Of a stretch of 64,000 nucleotides of DNA, positions 1-9,426 are shown piece after piece. Both the position numbers and the translations under genes were made by a program. The notes below the pieces were generated by a model, which saw nothing but the letters and a program-made list of their open reading frames with translations, was not told the origin of the DNA and did not search any database. Each line of letters opens with the position of its first letter. The first letter of the stretch is position 1. This DNA comes from Pseudomonas sp. ADAK18. GTDB taxonomy: Bacteria; Pseudomonadota; Gammaproteobacteria; Pseudomonadales; Pseudomonadaceae. Location of the stretch: NCBI RefSeq assembly GCF_012935695.1, contig NZ_CP052859.1:1591001-1655000 (forward strand), written 5' to 3'.

Positions 1-582
1 GTCAACGAAGTGTTCTCGCCGGAATTCACCGACTTGGTGTTCCAGCAGGCCAGCGGTGAGCGCGAGCGCCTGGTCAACGAATACCACAACACCAACTATT
101 CGGTGGTGGACCTGGACCTGATCGAGCGCATCTACGGGATTTTCTATCGCCAGAAAGTTTCGGGTATTGCCCGTCACGCGTTCCGTACCCTGACCGCTGT
201 GGAAAAAGCCACTGCCGGCCCGTTGGGGGTCGAGTTGGCCCTGCGCAATAACGCCACTGGGGATACCAGCCTTAACCATTACGACGCGGTGGTGTTGGCT
301 ACCGGGTATGAGCGGCAGATGCATCGCCAGTTGCTGGCGCCGATGCAGGAGTACATGGGCGACTTTGAGGTCAGCCGTGACTACCGCGTGGTGACGGATG
401 AGCGCTGCAAGGCGGGTATCTATATGCAGGGGTTCAGCCAGGCCAGTCATGGTTTGAGCGACACGCTGCTGTCGATCCTGCCGATTCGGGCGGACGAGAT
501 TGCTGCGTCGTTGTATGAGCATGATCGTAGTCGTGGGCAGGGAAGGTCGGTGCGGGATTTGTTGTTGGCTACTGCTAGTTGA
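1..582 (+). CDS. pvdA: L-ornithine N5-monooxygenase, C-terminal part (5' truncated by window)
   Basis: This is the last 193 codons of a flavin-dependent N-hydroxylating monooxygenase; the reading frame is already open at base 1, so the start lies outside the window. Members hydroxylate the side-chain amine of L-ornithine using FAD, NADPH and O2, the first step toward the hydroxamate iron ligands of pyoverdine. The ATGYERQ motif (about 90 residues into the fragment) is the conserved ATGY segment of this family, and the ending GFSQASHGLSDTLLSILPIR is characteristic of PvdA. The stop is TGA at 580-582. No partner pyoverdine gene is visible downstream, where a long repeat element follows. The family assignment is firm; the PvdA name rests on the C-terminal signature only. 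Confidence 0.88.
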   Translation, partial: VNEVFSPEFTDLVFQQASGERERLVNEYHNTNYSVVDLDLIERIYGIFYRQKVSGIARHAFRTLTAVEKATAGPLGVELALRNNATGDTSLNHYDAVVLATGYERQMHRQLLAPMQEYMGDFEVSRDYRVVTDERCKAGIYMQGFSQASHGLSDTLLSILPIRADEIAASLYEHDRSRGQGRSVRDLLLATAS

Positions 583-604
583 GTGGGGGTGGGTTGGGTG
601 GATT

Positions 605-1277
605 GGGGGGCATATCCGTTGCTGCGGTTATGGCCACTGTTGGTTCCGCCCTTACGGCGGGTCACTTTTGGAAAAGAGCCCCAAAAGTAACCAAAAGGGC
701 TCTTGCCCCACCACTCGGCACCTCGCTAGTGCTCGGTGTGCCTTCTCTCCGGCATTGGTCCGTGGGCCGCCGCAATGGGCCATCCCTGGCCCAGTGCGGC
801 TAAACCGGCGTCCTGCCGGTTTACCCACGGACCAATGCCTACGCTCAGCCAGCGTGGTTTAACGGGGCGCCTAAGATCAAAAACAGAGCGAGGCGGCCTA
901 GTAGCCGACCTAGTATCTGAAGCGTATGCGTTGTGGCTTTTACATCCTTATTCGCTGACGAAGTCAGCGGTCTTTTGATCTGGCTTTTGCTGTGGCTTGT
1001 GATTTTGATCTGAGGCGCCCCGTTAAACCACGCTGGCCGTAAGCCGATATTGATTTGGGGGGTAAACCGGCAGGACGCCGGTTTAGCCGCCCTCGGCCAG
1101 GGATGGCCGATGGCGGCGGCCCCCCAAATCAATGTCGGATTACGGGCACACCGAGCATGAGCGAGGTGCCGAGTGGTGGGGCAAGAGCCCTTTGGTTACT
1201 TTGGGGCTTTTCCAAAGTGACCCGCTGTAAGAGCGGAACCAATAGTGGCCATAACCGCAGCAACGGATATGTCCCCC
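605..1277. repeat. Long imperfect inverted-repeat element with internally folded arms
   Basis: This fills the 721-base gap between pvdA and the next gene. The outer ends are CATATCCGTT (611-620) and AACGGATATG (1262-1271), flanked by G and C runs. The arms (about 605-877 and 1011-1277) are imperfect reverse complements, with about 130 bases of unrelated sequence between. Each arm contains its own stem: 751-766 pairs with 824-839 in the left arm, and 1044-1062 pairs with 1120-1138 in the right. The stem sequences differ between arms yet both remain paired, while the enclosed AAACCGGC/GCCGGTTT hairpin is identical. Reading frames across it carry no recognisable protein. I recognise it as a sequence type recurrent in Pseudomonas intergenic DNA but know no established name or function. 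Confidence 0.8.
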
Positions 1278-1303
1278 AACCCAGCCCAACCCAATCCCCC
1301 GTA

Positions 1304-2245
1304 TTACAGCGCAAACGGAATCGTCAACTTAGCCCACAACATATCCCCCTCCGGCCGATTCTTCACATCAAACTCCTTGGCCCACCGCACCTCCGCACTC
1401 GCGTACTTGAGAAAAGTGAAATACACCGCCGGACCGATGGCAAACACCTGCCCCTTCACACCGTCATCAACATCCTCCCCATAGATATTGACCACCGTAC
1501 GCCCGTACTGCTTATCGTCAGTGGTCTGCTTGAGGTAGTACCCATTCACCCCCAGGCTCAGGTTATCGGTCACTTTGTAGCTGGCCGAATAATCAAAGTG
1601 GAAAATCTGCCCTGAGCGGTAATGGGTATCAGGGTTTTCCTTGTTGAAACTGTAGGTAGTCTTGATCGACAGCTCGGTACGCTCATTAGGCATCCAGGTC
1701 GCGGACACCAGCGGTTTGTAGGTATAGAAGTTGTTGCTTGTATTGGCCAGCCGCGTGGCGTCGTACTCGCCGGTGGGCAAGGTGATCTCCAGGGCCGTCG
1801 CCAGGGTCAGGTTCTTGCCCATGTCCCAGAGGATGATCGGGGCCAGAGTGGTATCGCCCATGCTTTCGCGCTGGTCAGACATGCCGAACATCGACACCTG
1901 CTGTTTAATCCACGGCTGGGCGATGTAGGCGCCCAGTCGCCCGCCCAACACCCGCACCGGGCTGAGGTAATCCAGGCGCGGGATGACGGCATCGGACTGG
2001 ATATCCACCCCCGACACCTTGCCACCCAGGGAGCTGATATTGAGCTTCCTGGCTTCGTAGTGGTTGTAGTAGAGGTTGAACGCAAACATGTGGTCCGGCA
2101 GGTTGTTGACGTCCAGCGGCAAGATGTAGAAGCCGTCGGTGCCGGGGCCGATGTTGTCGACACCGCCTTCGGTGGCCAGGGCCGGCAGGCTGATCAGGGT
2201 CAGCAGGGCGAGTTGCACGGGGCGAAGCGCACGGATCGGTTTCAT
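1304..2245 (-). CDS. SphA/MetA-type outer membrane beta-barrel protein
   Basis: Predicted 313-residue protein of the COG4313 group (labelled phenol degradation protein 'meta' or SphA-like). It starts with a typical signal peptide ending in LPALA before TEGG. The rest is rich in alternating polar and aromatic residues and ends in Phe-Ala-Leu, consistent with an outer-membrane barrel. The ATG at 2245 was chosen because it begins directly at the signal peptide; an in-frame ATG at 2257 would add four residues. It is divergent from an AraC-family gene 202 bases away. In P. aeruginosa, sphA and the AraC activator sphR have the same adjacent arrangement and respond to sphingosine. Import of a hydrophobic or aromatic substrate is plausible, but the substrate cannot be read from the sequence. 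Confidence 0.72.
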   Translation of the reverse strand: MKPIRALRPVQLALLTLISLPALATEGGVDNIGPGTDGFYILPLDVNNLPDHMFAFNLYYNHYEARKLNISSLGGKVSGVDIQSDAVIPRLDYLSPVRVLGGRLGAYIAQPWIKQQVSMFGMSDQRESMGDTTLAPIILWDMGKNLTLATALEITLPTGEYDATRLANTSNNFYTYKPLVSATWMPNERTELSIKTTYSFNKENPDTHYRSGQIFHFDYSASYKVTDNLSLGVNGYYLKQTTDDKQYGRTVVNIYGEDVDDGVKGQVFAIGPAVYFTFLKYASAEVRWAKEFDVKNRPEGDMLWAKLTIPFAL

Positions 2246-2447
2246 GTCTGGGCTCATTATTATTGTTAGGGGGACGCTACCTATACAAATAAGCCCTTGG
2301 CGCCCAACGGGGCAGGGTATTGGCGGCCAGATAGGGGGACTTTGGCGGACAGTTTTCATCCAGAGTGCGGCGAATCTGGCAAGCGCCTATGATTGTCAGG
2401 ATGTTTCTAAAACAACAACCGAGCACTCAGTCGGGAATCGAAGATCC

Positions 2448-3485
2448 ATGCAAAGCAAAGCCGTTGATCCGCACTATGAACTGGCCCTGGTCTCGCCATT
2501 TCTCCTGCAAACCCTCGGGCAAGTCGTCGCGCAAAAGGGCGCCAGCGCCGAGCACCTGTGTCGCGGCCTGGGTTTTACCCTCGACGACCTGGATGACCCG
2601 GCCCAGCGGATTTCCTATCGCCAGGCGGTCACCATGATTCAGCGGGCGCTCAAGGTCTTGCCCGACCAGGGATTGGGCTTGTGTGTGGGCCATCAGAATG
2701 TGCTGGGTACCCTGGGCCTGCTGGGGCATGTGATTTCGCTGTGCAAGACCTTGCGCGATGCGTTCGCCGTCGGTGAGCGCCATCAACATACCTCCGGCGG
2801 CATTGCCACCACGCGTACCCATGAAAGCGCCGACGAGGTGTTTGTCGATATCGAATGCCTGTTGCCCTATGCGCAGGTGCAAGTGTTTGCCGCCGAAGAG
2901 TTCTTTGCCAGCCTCATGGTCTATGGTCGGGCGTTGGTAGGCGCCGACTTCATGCCGCTGCGGGTGGAGTTCATGCATGCCGCGCCGTCGTATGTCGCCG
3001 AGTACCTGCGGTTGTTCGGTACGGATGTGCGTTTTGGTTGCCTGCACAATCGCATGGTCCTGGCCCGTCATTGGCTGGACGTACGCCTGCCCAATCATCA
3101 TGCCCTGGCGTTGCGCCAGGCCCTGGAACTGCTGGAACTGGAAAGCGCTCAACTGCACCAGAAGATGGACTTGATCCAGGCGGTGGAGCGCGCGATTTCC
3201 CGTGACTTACAGGGCAGCCAGTTGGAAAAGGTCGCCAGTGACTTGAACATGAGCGGCCGCACCTTGCGCCGGCGCCTGACCGAACATGGGCTGACCTTTG
3301 AAGGGTTGCTGGAACACGTACGGCGCGCGCGCACCATGGGTTTGTTGAGCAACCCGGGGTTGTCCATCGAGCGCATCACCGAGGAGGTGGGTTACAGCGA
3401 TGTACGCAGTTTCAGACGGGCGTTCAAACGCTGGACGGGGCTGAGCCCCAGCGCGTTTCGTGGTGAAGGAGGAGGGGTCGTGTGA
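2448..3485 (+). CDS. AraC-family transcriptional regulator with N-terminal effector domain
   Basis: Predicted 345-residue cytoplasmic regulator. Residues about 10-200 match the arabinose-binding-type N-terminal domain of AraC regulators (OruR/ArgR/SphR-like). Residues about 240-340 form the double helix-turn-helix module, visible as LEKVASDLNMSGRTLRRRL followed by ITEEVGYSDVRSFRRAFKRW. The ATG at 2448 is preceded by only a weak GGGAA; longer in-frame starts would run into the divergent gene's promoter. The gene faces away from the SphA-like porin gene and most likely activates it in response to a small hydrophobic ligand, by analogy with SphR. The orthology to SphR is inference; the family is certain. 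Confidence 0.85.
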   Translation: MQSKAVDPHYELALVSPFLLQTLGQVVAQKGASAEHLCRGLGFTLDDLDDPAQRISYRQAVTMIQRALKVLPDQGLGLCVGHQNVLGTLGLLGHVISLCKTLRDAFAVGERHQHTSGGIATTRTHESADEVFVDIECLLPYAQVQVFAAEEFFASLMVYGRALVGADFMPLRVEFMHAAPSYVAEYLRLFGTDVRFGCLHNRMVLARHWLDVRLPNHHALALRQALELLELESAQLHQKMDLIQAVERAISRDLQGSQLEKVASDLNMSGRTLRRRLTEHGLTFEGLLEHVRRARTMGLLSNPGLSIERITEEVGYSDVRSFRRAFKRWTGLSPSAFRGEGGGVV

Positions 3486-3553
3486 TGTTGGGGCGATTCT
3501 TGGCAGGCTGATATCCCTCCCGACTGGCGGTGCTTGTCAGCTATTTCTCGAAA

Positions 3554-3569
3554 GAGTACAAATGTACTC
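3554..3569. promoter_or_regulatory. Candidate LexA2 operator overlapping the lexA2 start
   Basis: A perfect palindrome, GAGTAC-AAAT-GTACTC. The core GTAC-N4-GTAC closely resembles the GTAC-N4-GTGC box reported for Pseudomonas LexA2, which differs from the CTGT-N8-ACAG box of LexA1. It covers the ATG at 3562, so LexA2 binding here would block expression of its own operon. Confidence 0.65.
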
Positions 3570-4179
3570 CATGACGACCCTATCTCCCCGCCGCTCCGCC
3601 ATCCTGACCTTCATTCGCGACCGTATCGCGCAGCAAGGCCAACCCCCGAGCCTCGCCGAAATCGCCGAGGCCTTCGGCTTTGCTTCCCGTAGTGTCGCCC
3701 GCAAGCATGTGCTGGCTCTGACCGAGGCCGGTTTTATCGAGGTCAATCCTAATCAGGCCCGCGGTATCCGCCTGCTCAATCAACCGGCACGCCCCGAATG
3801 GCTGGACATCCCCGTCCTCGGCCGAGTGGCAGCAGGCTTGCCCATCGGTGCCGACGCCGAAGTCCACAATCGCCTGATGCTCGACCCGGCCACCTTCGCC
3901 CGAATACCGGATTACCTGCTGCGGGTCCAGGGCGACTCAATGATCGAAGACGGCATCCTCGATGGCGACCTGGTGGGCGTACGTCGCAGTGCCGAGGCAG
4001 TGAATGGGCAGATTGTGGTGGCGCGCCTGGACGGTGAAGTCACCATCAAACGCTTCGAGCGCACCGGCGAAAACGTACGTCTGCTGCCACGTAACCCGGC
4101 TTATGCACCCATCGTGGTCCGGCCCGACCAGGACCTGGCCATCGAAGGCGTGTTCTGCGGTCTGGTGAGGCAAGGTTGA
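3562..4179 (+). CDS. lexA2: LexA2 repressor / S24 autopeptidase
   Basis: Predicted 205-residue SOS repressor. Residues 1-72 are the winged helix-turn-helix DNA-binding domain (FGFASRSVARKHVLALTEAG contains the recognition region). Residues 82-205 are the latent protease. The self-cleavage bond is Ala91-Gly92 in GRVAAGLPI, the nucleophile is Ser126 in GDSMIEDG, and the general base is Lys163 in VTIKRFE. The ATG at 3562 has AAAGAG five bases upstream; an ATG at 3571 has no suitably spaced ribosome site. The stop overlaps the next start (TGATG), so translation is coupled. Linkage to imuA, imuB and dnaE2 identifies it as LexA2, the second Pseudomonas LexA dedicated to this mutagenesis operon. Confidence 0.92.
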   Translation: MYSMTTLSPRRSAILTFIRDRIAQQGQPPSLAEIAEAFGFASRSVARKHVLALTEAGFIEVNPNQARGIRLLNQPARPEWLDIPVLGRVAAGLPIGADAEVHNRLMLDPATFARIPDYLLRVQGDSMIEDGILDGDLVGVRRSAEAVNGQIVVARLDGEVTIKRFERTGENVRLLPRNPAYAPIVVRPDQDLAIEGVFCGLVRQG

Positions 4180-4796
4180 TGGGCGCCGTCGTTGCCCTGG
4201 ACTCGTTGTTCAATGGTGGTCGAGTCTGGAAGGGCCGGCCCGTTGCGCCACCGGCCAGCGTTCATGCCACCGGGCTCGCCGCCCTGGATGCGGTGCTGCC
4301 TACGGGAGGCTGGCCGGAGTCGGCCTTGAGTGAAATCCTGGTGGCCAAGGAGGGTGTGGGCGAGTTGCAACTGGTATGGCCGACCCTGGCGCGACTCTCG
4401 GCGGCGGGGGAGCGGATTGTGCTGGTGGCACCGCCCTATATTCCCTATCCCCATGCCTGGCAAAACGCCGGTGTGGACCTGCGCCAGCTCTCGGTGATCC
4501 AGGCGGATGAACGCGACGCCTTGTGGGCAGTGGAGCAATGCCTGCGTTCCGGCAGTTGCGGGGCGGTGTTGTGCTGGCCGCGCAAGGCCGACGACCGAGC
4601 CTTGCGTCGTTTGCAGGTGGCGGCGGAAACCGGCCAGACCCTGGCGTTTGCCTGGCGCCCGTTGAGCGAGGCAATCAACCCGTCGCCGGCGGCTTTGCGT
4701 CTGGTGGTCGAGGCCAGGCCCGCCCAGGTACGGGTGCTCAAGTGCCGGGGCGGGTTGGCTCACCCGGCGCCGATTGCTCTTGCGAGCGGGCACTGA
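4179..4796 (+). CDS. imuA: ImuA, translesion mutasome RecA-like component
   Basis: Predicted 205-residue protein of the SulA/RecA-like ImuA family, which works with ImuB and DnaE2 in damage-induced mutagenesis. The N-terminal part has the pattern HATGLAALDAVLPTGGWPE, common to ImuA and reminiscent of RecA. The segment RIVLVAPPYIPYPHAW is also characteristic. The P-loop lysine signature of a true RecA is not evident. The ATG at 4179 shares its A with the lexA2 stop. The protein has no membrane segment or signal peptide. Recent work on the family supports a role in recruiting or modulating RecA, but that is knowledge of homologues, not something visible here. Confidence 0.88.
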   Translation: MGAVVALDSLFNGGRVWKGRPVAPPASVHATGLAALDAVLPTGGWPESALSEILVAKEGVGELQLVWPTLARLSAAGERIVLVAPPYIPYPHAWQNAGVDLRQLSVIQADERDALWAVEQCLRSGSCGAVLCWPRKADDRALRRLQVAAETGQTLAFAWRPLSEAINPSPAALRLVVEARPAQVRVLKCRGGLAHPAPIALASGH

Positions 4797-4803
4797 GGTT
4801 GGC

Positions 4804-6219
4804 ATGCGCTGGGTCTGTATTGTCTTCCCGCAATTGGCGCTGGACGGGGTGCTGCGTCTGCGTCCCGAACCGGATCAGCCCTTGGCATTACTGACGGGTA
4901 CCCCGCAGCGGCGGGTGCTGCAAACCGTCAACGAGGCTGCGCGCAAATTGGGGCTGCGCCCTGGCCAGTCCCTGACGGCGGCTCATGCCCTGACCAAGGC
5001 CTTTACCTGCGCCGAATACGATCCGGTGGACATCGAGCGCTGGCAGCAATTTCTTGCCGCCTGGGCCTACCGTTTCAGCTCCCAGGTCAGTGTGTTTTAC
5101 CCGCGCGCCCTGTTGTTCGAGATTGAGTCGAGCCTGGGTCTGTTCGGGCCATGGCCGCAGCTCGAAGCACGCCTGCGCAAGGAACTGACAGCGCTGGGTT
5201 TTCGTCACCGCATCGTTGTCGCCCCCAACCCGATCGCCGCCCGGGTGCTGGCCAATGTCTACGACGGTGTGGCCGTGGCGGATGATGAAGTTCTACAGCA
5301 AGCCTTGGGTCCGATTCCCATCGACCGCGCCGGTCTCGACCCGCAAGCCGCCACCGCCTTGTCGCGGATGGGCCTGCGCACCCTGGCTCAGGTGCAGGCC
5401 TTGCCCCGGCATACCCTGGCTCGGCGTTTTGATGCGGCATTGCTCAAGCACCTGGATGCGCTGTCCGGCCAGCGCCCACTGGCCCTGGCTTTCTACCTGC
5501 CGCCAGACCAGTTCGATGCACGCATCGAACTGAACTTTGACGTGCTGTCTCACCAGGCGTTGCTGTTTGTGCTGCGTCGCCTGACGGGCGACTTGTCGGC
5601 GTTTCTGTGTGGACGAGACAGTGGCGTGCAGCGTTTCGACCTGCATCTGGAACATGCCGAGGAGCCGGACACGCTGATCAAGGTTGGCCTGCTCAGTGCG
5701 GAACGTGATCCGGCGATGTTATTCGAGCTGGCCCGAGGGCGCCTGGAGCAGGTCCAGGTGACATCGCCGGTGCGCGGCTTTCGCCTGACGGCCCAGGACC
5801 TGCCGGTGTTTGTGCCCCAGCGCCAGGACCTGTTCGATGAGCGCCCGCAACAAACCCTGCCTTGGGAGCAGTTGCGTGAACGCCTGCGGGCGCGCCTGGG
5901 TGACGAGGCGGTACAAGGCTTGCGTTTTCAAGCCGATCATCGCCCGGAATGTGCCTGGCAACCTGGCGTCGACAGCCGGGCGTGTCCGCCATTGAGCAAG
6001 GTGCAACGGCCCGGCTGGTTGTTGAGTGAGCCGACGGTATTGGCCGAGCAGGGCATACAGGTCCTTATGGGCCCGGAGCGCATTGAATCCGGCTGGTGGG
6101 ACGGTGCCGATGTGCGCCGTGATTACTACCTGATCCAGACCCGCACGGGCCAGCAGGGCTGGGCCTATCGAACCGTGGGCGAACGCGGCGTGCTGTGGCT
6201 GCAAGGCTGGTTTGCATGA
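4804..6219 (+). CDS. imuB: ImuB, inactive Y-family polymerase adaptor
   Basis: Predicted 471-residue Y-family DNA polymerase homologue. The segment that carries the metal-binding Asp residues in active enzymes reads [12 protein letters not shown] here, so the catalytic acidic residues are absent, as in characterised ImuB proteins. A beta-clamp binding motif of the QxxDLF type is present as QRQDLF at residues 339-344. The ATG at 4804 follows GAGG; an upstream in-frame start at 4774 would overlap imuA by 23 bases. The gene ends ATGA-overlapped with dnaE2. ImuB is thought to tether ImuA and DnaE2 to the sliding clamp at stalled forks, and the loss of active-site residues combined with a retained clamp motif fits that role. 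Confidence 0.92.
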   Translation: MRWVCIVFPQLALDGVLRLRPEPDQPLALLTGTPQRRVLQTVNEAARKLGLRPGQSLTAAHALTKAFTCAEYDPVDIERWQQFLAAWAYRFSSQVSVFYPRALLFEIESSLGLFGPWPQLEARLRKELTALGFRHRIVVAPNPIAARVLANVYDGVAVADDEVLQQALGPIPIDRAGLDPQAATALSRMGLRTLAQVQALPRHTLARRFDAALLKHLDALSGQRPLALAFYLPPDQFDARIELNFDVLSHQALLFVLRRLTGDLSAFLCGRDSGVQRFDLHLEHAEEPDTLIKVGLLSAERDPAMLFELARGRLEQVQVTSPVRGFRLTAQDLPVFVPQRQDLFDERPQQTLPWEQLRERLRARLGDEAVQGLRFQADHRPECAWQPGVDSRACPPLSKVQRPGWLLSEPTVLAEQGIQVLMGPERIESGWWDGADVRRDYYLIQTRTGQQGWAYRTVGERGVLWLQGWFA

Positions 6220-9200
6220 ACCCGGATTACGCCGAGCTGCACTGCCTGTCCAATTTCAGTTTCCAGCGCGGTGCGTCCAGTGCCCGCGAGCTGTTCGAGC
6301 GGGCCAGGCAGCAAGGCTACCAAGCGCTGGCAGTCACCGATGAATGCACCCTGTCGGGCATCGTCCGTGCCTGGCAGGCGGCCAAGGAGGTCAAGCTGCC
6401 GTTGATCATCGGCAGCGAGATGCGCATCGAGAACGGCCCGAAACTGGTGCTGCTGGTGGAAAACCTGGAGGGCTATCAGCACCTTTGCCGGCTGATCACC
6501 CTTGCCCGGCGTCGTGCCGAGAAAGGTCACTACCGCCTGCTGCAAGAAGACTTCGCCAATCCTGTACCGGGGTTGTTGGTGCTGTGGGTGGCCGAAGAGG
6601 CCGACACCCAGGCCGACATCCAGTGGCTGTGCAATACGTTCGCCCAGAGAGTGTGGCTGGCGGTGCAGTTGCATGGTGGTCAGGACGATGCCCGTCTTCT
6701 TGAGCAACGCTTGAAGCTGGCGGCCCGTTGGCATATCCCGGCAGTCGCCTGCGGCGATGTGCATATGCATGTGCGCAGCCGTCGTGCGTTGCAGGACACC
6801 ATGACCGCGATCCGTCATCACGTGCCGGTCGCCGAGGCGGGCGCGCGCCTGTATCCCAATGGCGAACGCCACTTGCGCAGCCTTGACGCCATTCGTGCCC
6901 TGTATCCGCCGCACTTGCTTGAAGCGTCGTTGAGCATTGCCCGCCGTTGCACTTTCGACCTGAGCCAACTGCGTTATCAATACCCACGGGAGTTGGTACC
7001 CGAAGGGCAGGACCCGAAATCCTGGCTGCGGATCTTGACCGAGCAGGGCATGGTCCAGCGCTGGCCGAACGGCGTCACGCCCAAGACCCTCCAGCAAATT
7101 GACAAAGAACTGGAACTGATCACCGAGCTGGGTTACGAAAGCTATTTCCTCACGGTGCATGACATCGTGCGCTTTGCCCGCAGCCGTTCGATCCTCTGCC
7201 AGGGCCGTGGCTCGGCCGCCAACTCGGCAGTGTGTTATGCCCTGGGCATCACCGAAATCGACCCGATCCTGACGAACATGCTGTTCGAGCGCTTCCTGTC
7301 CCGGGAGCGCAACGAGCCGCCAGACATCGACGTCGATTTCGAACACGAACGCCGGGAAGAAGTGCTGCAATACGTGTTCCAGCGCTACGGCCGCACCCGC
7401 GCCGCCTTGACGGCGGTGGTCAGCAGCTACCACGGTGCCGGCGCGGTACGTGACGTGGCCAAGGCCCTGGGCCTGCCGCCGGATCAGGTTAACGCGCTGG
7501 CTGATTGCTGTGGGCGCTGGAGCGATGAAGCGCCGCCCTTGGAGCGCCTGCGTGAAGGCGGTTTCGACCCCGACAGCCCGGTGCTGCGCCGGGTACTCAG
7601 CCTGACCCAGCAACTGATTGGCTTTCCCCGGCACCTGTCCCAGCACCCCGGTGGTTTCGTGATTTCCGAACACCCGCTGGACACCCTGGTGCCGGTGGAA
7701 AATGCCGCCATGGCTGAGCGCACCATCATTCAATGGGACAAGGACGACCTGGATGCCGTCGGCTTGCTCAAGGTCGATATCCTGGCCTTGGGTATGCTCA
7801 GTGCCATTCGCCGGTGCTTCGACCTGCTGCGGCGTCATCGCCACCGTGATCTGACCTTGGCCGGTATTCCAAAGGAGGACCCGGCCACCTACGCCATGAT
7901 CAGCCGCGCCGACACCATTGGCGTGTTCCAGATCGAGTCCCGGGCGCAGATGTCGATGCTGCCCAGGCTGCGGCCGAAGGATTTCTATGACTTGGTGATC
8001 GAGGTGGCCATCGTGCGTCCTGGACCGATTCAGGGCGGCATGGTGCATCCGTACCTGCGTCGGCGGAACAAGGAAGAAGAAACGACTTATCCATCGCCGG
8101 AGTTGGAAGTTGTGTTGGAACGTACCTTGGGCATTCCGCTGTTCCAGGAGCAAGTGATGCAGATCGCCATTGTCGCTGCCGACTACAGCCCCGGTGAGGC
8201 CGATCAGTTGCGTCGCTCCATGGCAGCTTGGAAGCGCCACGGTGGCCTGGAGCCTCATCAGGAACGACTGCGCAGCGGCATGGTGAAAAACGGCTACACC
8301 GAAGCCTTCGCCGCGCAGATTTTCGAGCAGATCAAGGGCTTTGGCAGCTATGGTTTTCCGGAGTCTCACGCCGCCAGTTTCGCCTTGCTGACCTACGCCA
8401 GTTGCTGGCTCAAATGCCATGAGCCGGCGGCGTTTGCCTGCGCCCTGATCAACAGTTGGCCCATGGGCTTCTACAGCCCGGACCAGGTTCTCCAGGACGC
8501 GCGCCGTCATCACTTGCAGATTCGCCCGGTGGACGTGAGCGCCAGTGACTGGGATTGCAGCCTGGAACCCATCGAGGGCCAGCAGCCGGCAATCCGCATG
8601 GGGCTGCGCATGGTTTCGGGATTTCGTGAGGAGGATGCACGGCGCATTGAAACCGCGCGCCAGGGCGGTGATTTTTTCGACATTGCCGACCTTGGCGAGC
8701 GCGCCCGGCTGGACACTCGCGCCCAGGAACTGCTGGCGGATGCCGGTGCGTTGCGCAGCTTGGCCGGGCACCGATATCAGGCGCGCTGGGAAGTGGCCGG
8801 GGTACAGCGGCAGATGGGTTTGTTTGCCGGCGTGCCCAGCCCCGAAGAGTCTGTGGTGGCGTTGCCGCAACCGACGGTAGGCGAAGACCTGCAGGCCGAC
8901 TATGCCAGCGTCGGTACTACCCTGGGCCCACACCCGTTGGCGCTGCTGCGTGATGAACTGCGCACGCGACGTTGCCGCAGTTCCCGGGAGCTGCTGACAG
9001 TGGAGCATGGGCGTCATGTCAGCATCGCCGGTTTGGTGACCGGCAGGCAACGGCCTGGGACCGCCAGCGGAGTCACCTTTGTCACCCTGGAAGATGAGTT
9101 CGGCAATATCAACGTGGTGGTCTGGCGTGACCTGGCAGAGCGTCAGCGCCAGGTGCTGGTAGCGTCGCAGTTGCTCAAGGTAGACGGGCGCTGGGAGGCG

Positions 9201-9293
9201 GTGGGGGAGGTCCGGCACTTGATCGCCGGGCGCTTGAGTGACCTGACGCCATTATTGGCCTGGATCAATGTGCGCAGTCGGGATTTCCATTGA
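6216..9293 (+). CDS. dnaE2: Error-prone DNA polymerase III alpha subunit DnaE2
   Basis: Predicted 1,025-residue C-family polymerase, shorter than replicative DnaE (about 1,160-1,170), as usual for DnaE2. It opens with a PHP domain ([15 protein letters not shown], then [16 protein letters not shown]). The palm has the catalytic triad segment PPDIDVDF (Asp370, Asp372, Asp374), preceded by [18 protein letters not shown] helix-hairpin-helix region ([20 protein letters not shown]) and a C-terminal OB fold ([13 protein letters not shown]) follow. The start at 6216 overlaps the imuB stop by four bases, so the operon is coupled. It performs error-prone synthesis across lesions during the SOS response. 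All key motifs look intact. Confidence 0.95.
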   Translation: MNPDYAELHCLSNFSFQRGASSARELFERARQQGYQALAVTDECTLSGIVRAWQAAKEVKLPLIIGSEMRIENGPKLVLLVENLEGYQHLCRLITLARRRAEKGHYRLLQEDFANPVPGLLVLWVAEEADTQADIQWLCNTFAQRVWLAVQLHGGQDDARLLEQRLKLAARWHIPAVACGDVHMHVRSRRALQDTMTAIRHHVPVAEAGARLYPNGERHLRSLDAIRALYPPHLLEASLSIARRCTFDLSQLRYQYPRELVPEGQDPKSWLRILTEQGMVQRWPNGVTPKTLQQIDKELELITELGYESYFLTVHDIVRFARSRSILCQGRGSAANSAVCYALGITEIDPILTNMLFERFLSRERNEPPDIDVDFEHERREEVLQYVFQRYGRTRAALTAVVSSYHGAGAVRDVAKALGLPPDQVNALADCCGRWSDEAPPLERLREGGFDPDSPVLRRVLSLTQQLIGFPRHLSQHPGGFVISEHPLDTLVPVENAAMAERTIIQWDKDDLDAVGLLKVDILALGMLSAIRRCFDLLRRHRHRDLTLAGIPKEDPATYAMISRADTIGVFQIESRAQMSMLPRLRPKDFYDLVIEVAIVRPGPIQGGMVHPYLRRRNKEEETTYPSPELEVVLERTLGIPLFQEQVMQIAIVAADYSPGEADQLRRSMAAWKRHGGLEPHQERLRSGMVKNGYTEAFAAQIFEQIKGFGSYGFPESHAASFALLTYASCWLKCHEPAAFACALINSWPMGFYSPDQVLQDARRHHLQIRPVDVSASDWDCSLEPIEGQQPAIRMGLRMVSGFREEDARRIETARQGGDFFDIADLGERARLDTRAQELLADAGALRSLAGHRYQARWEVAGVQRQMGLFAGVPSPEESVVALPQPTVGEDLQADYASVGTTLGPHPLALLRDELRTRRCRSSRELLTVEHGRHVSIAGLVTGRQRPGTASGVTFVTLEDEFGNINVVVWRDLAERQRQVLVASQLLKVDGRWEAVGEVRHLIAGRLSDLTPLLAWINVRSRDFH

Positions 9294-9426
9294 AATTCTG
9301 GCCGTGCGCCTTGCCCGTTCATGGCGGCATAAGCTATATGGATTGCCGCCGGTGCTCTGCACTGCGATTGAACGTTCGCCTGCTTTTCTCGATCAACACC
9401 TGGACTCACCCCTTATAAGGTTGACC

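Noticed and set aside
500..1132. Several overlapping small frames in the 605-1277 repeat
   Set aside because: They run through palindromic stems, have no consistent ribosome sites and differ between the two arms.
6165..9218. 1,017-codon minus-strand frame opposite dnaE2
   Set aside because: The plus strand has complete DnaE2 motifs over the same region; the antisense frame has no recognisable domain and reflects GC-rich codon bias.
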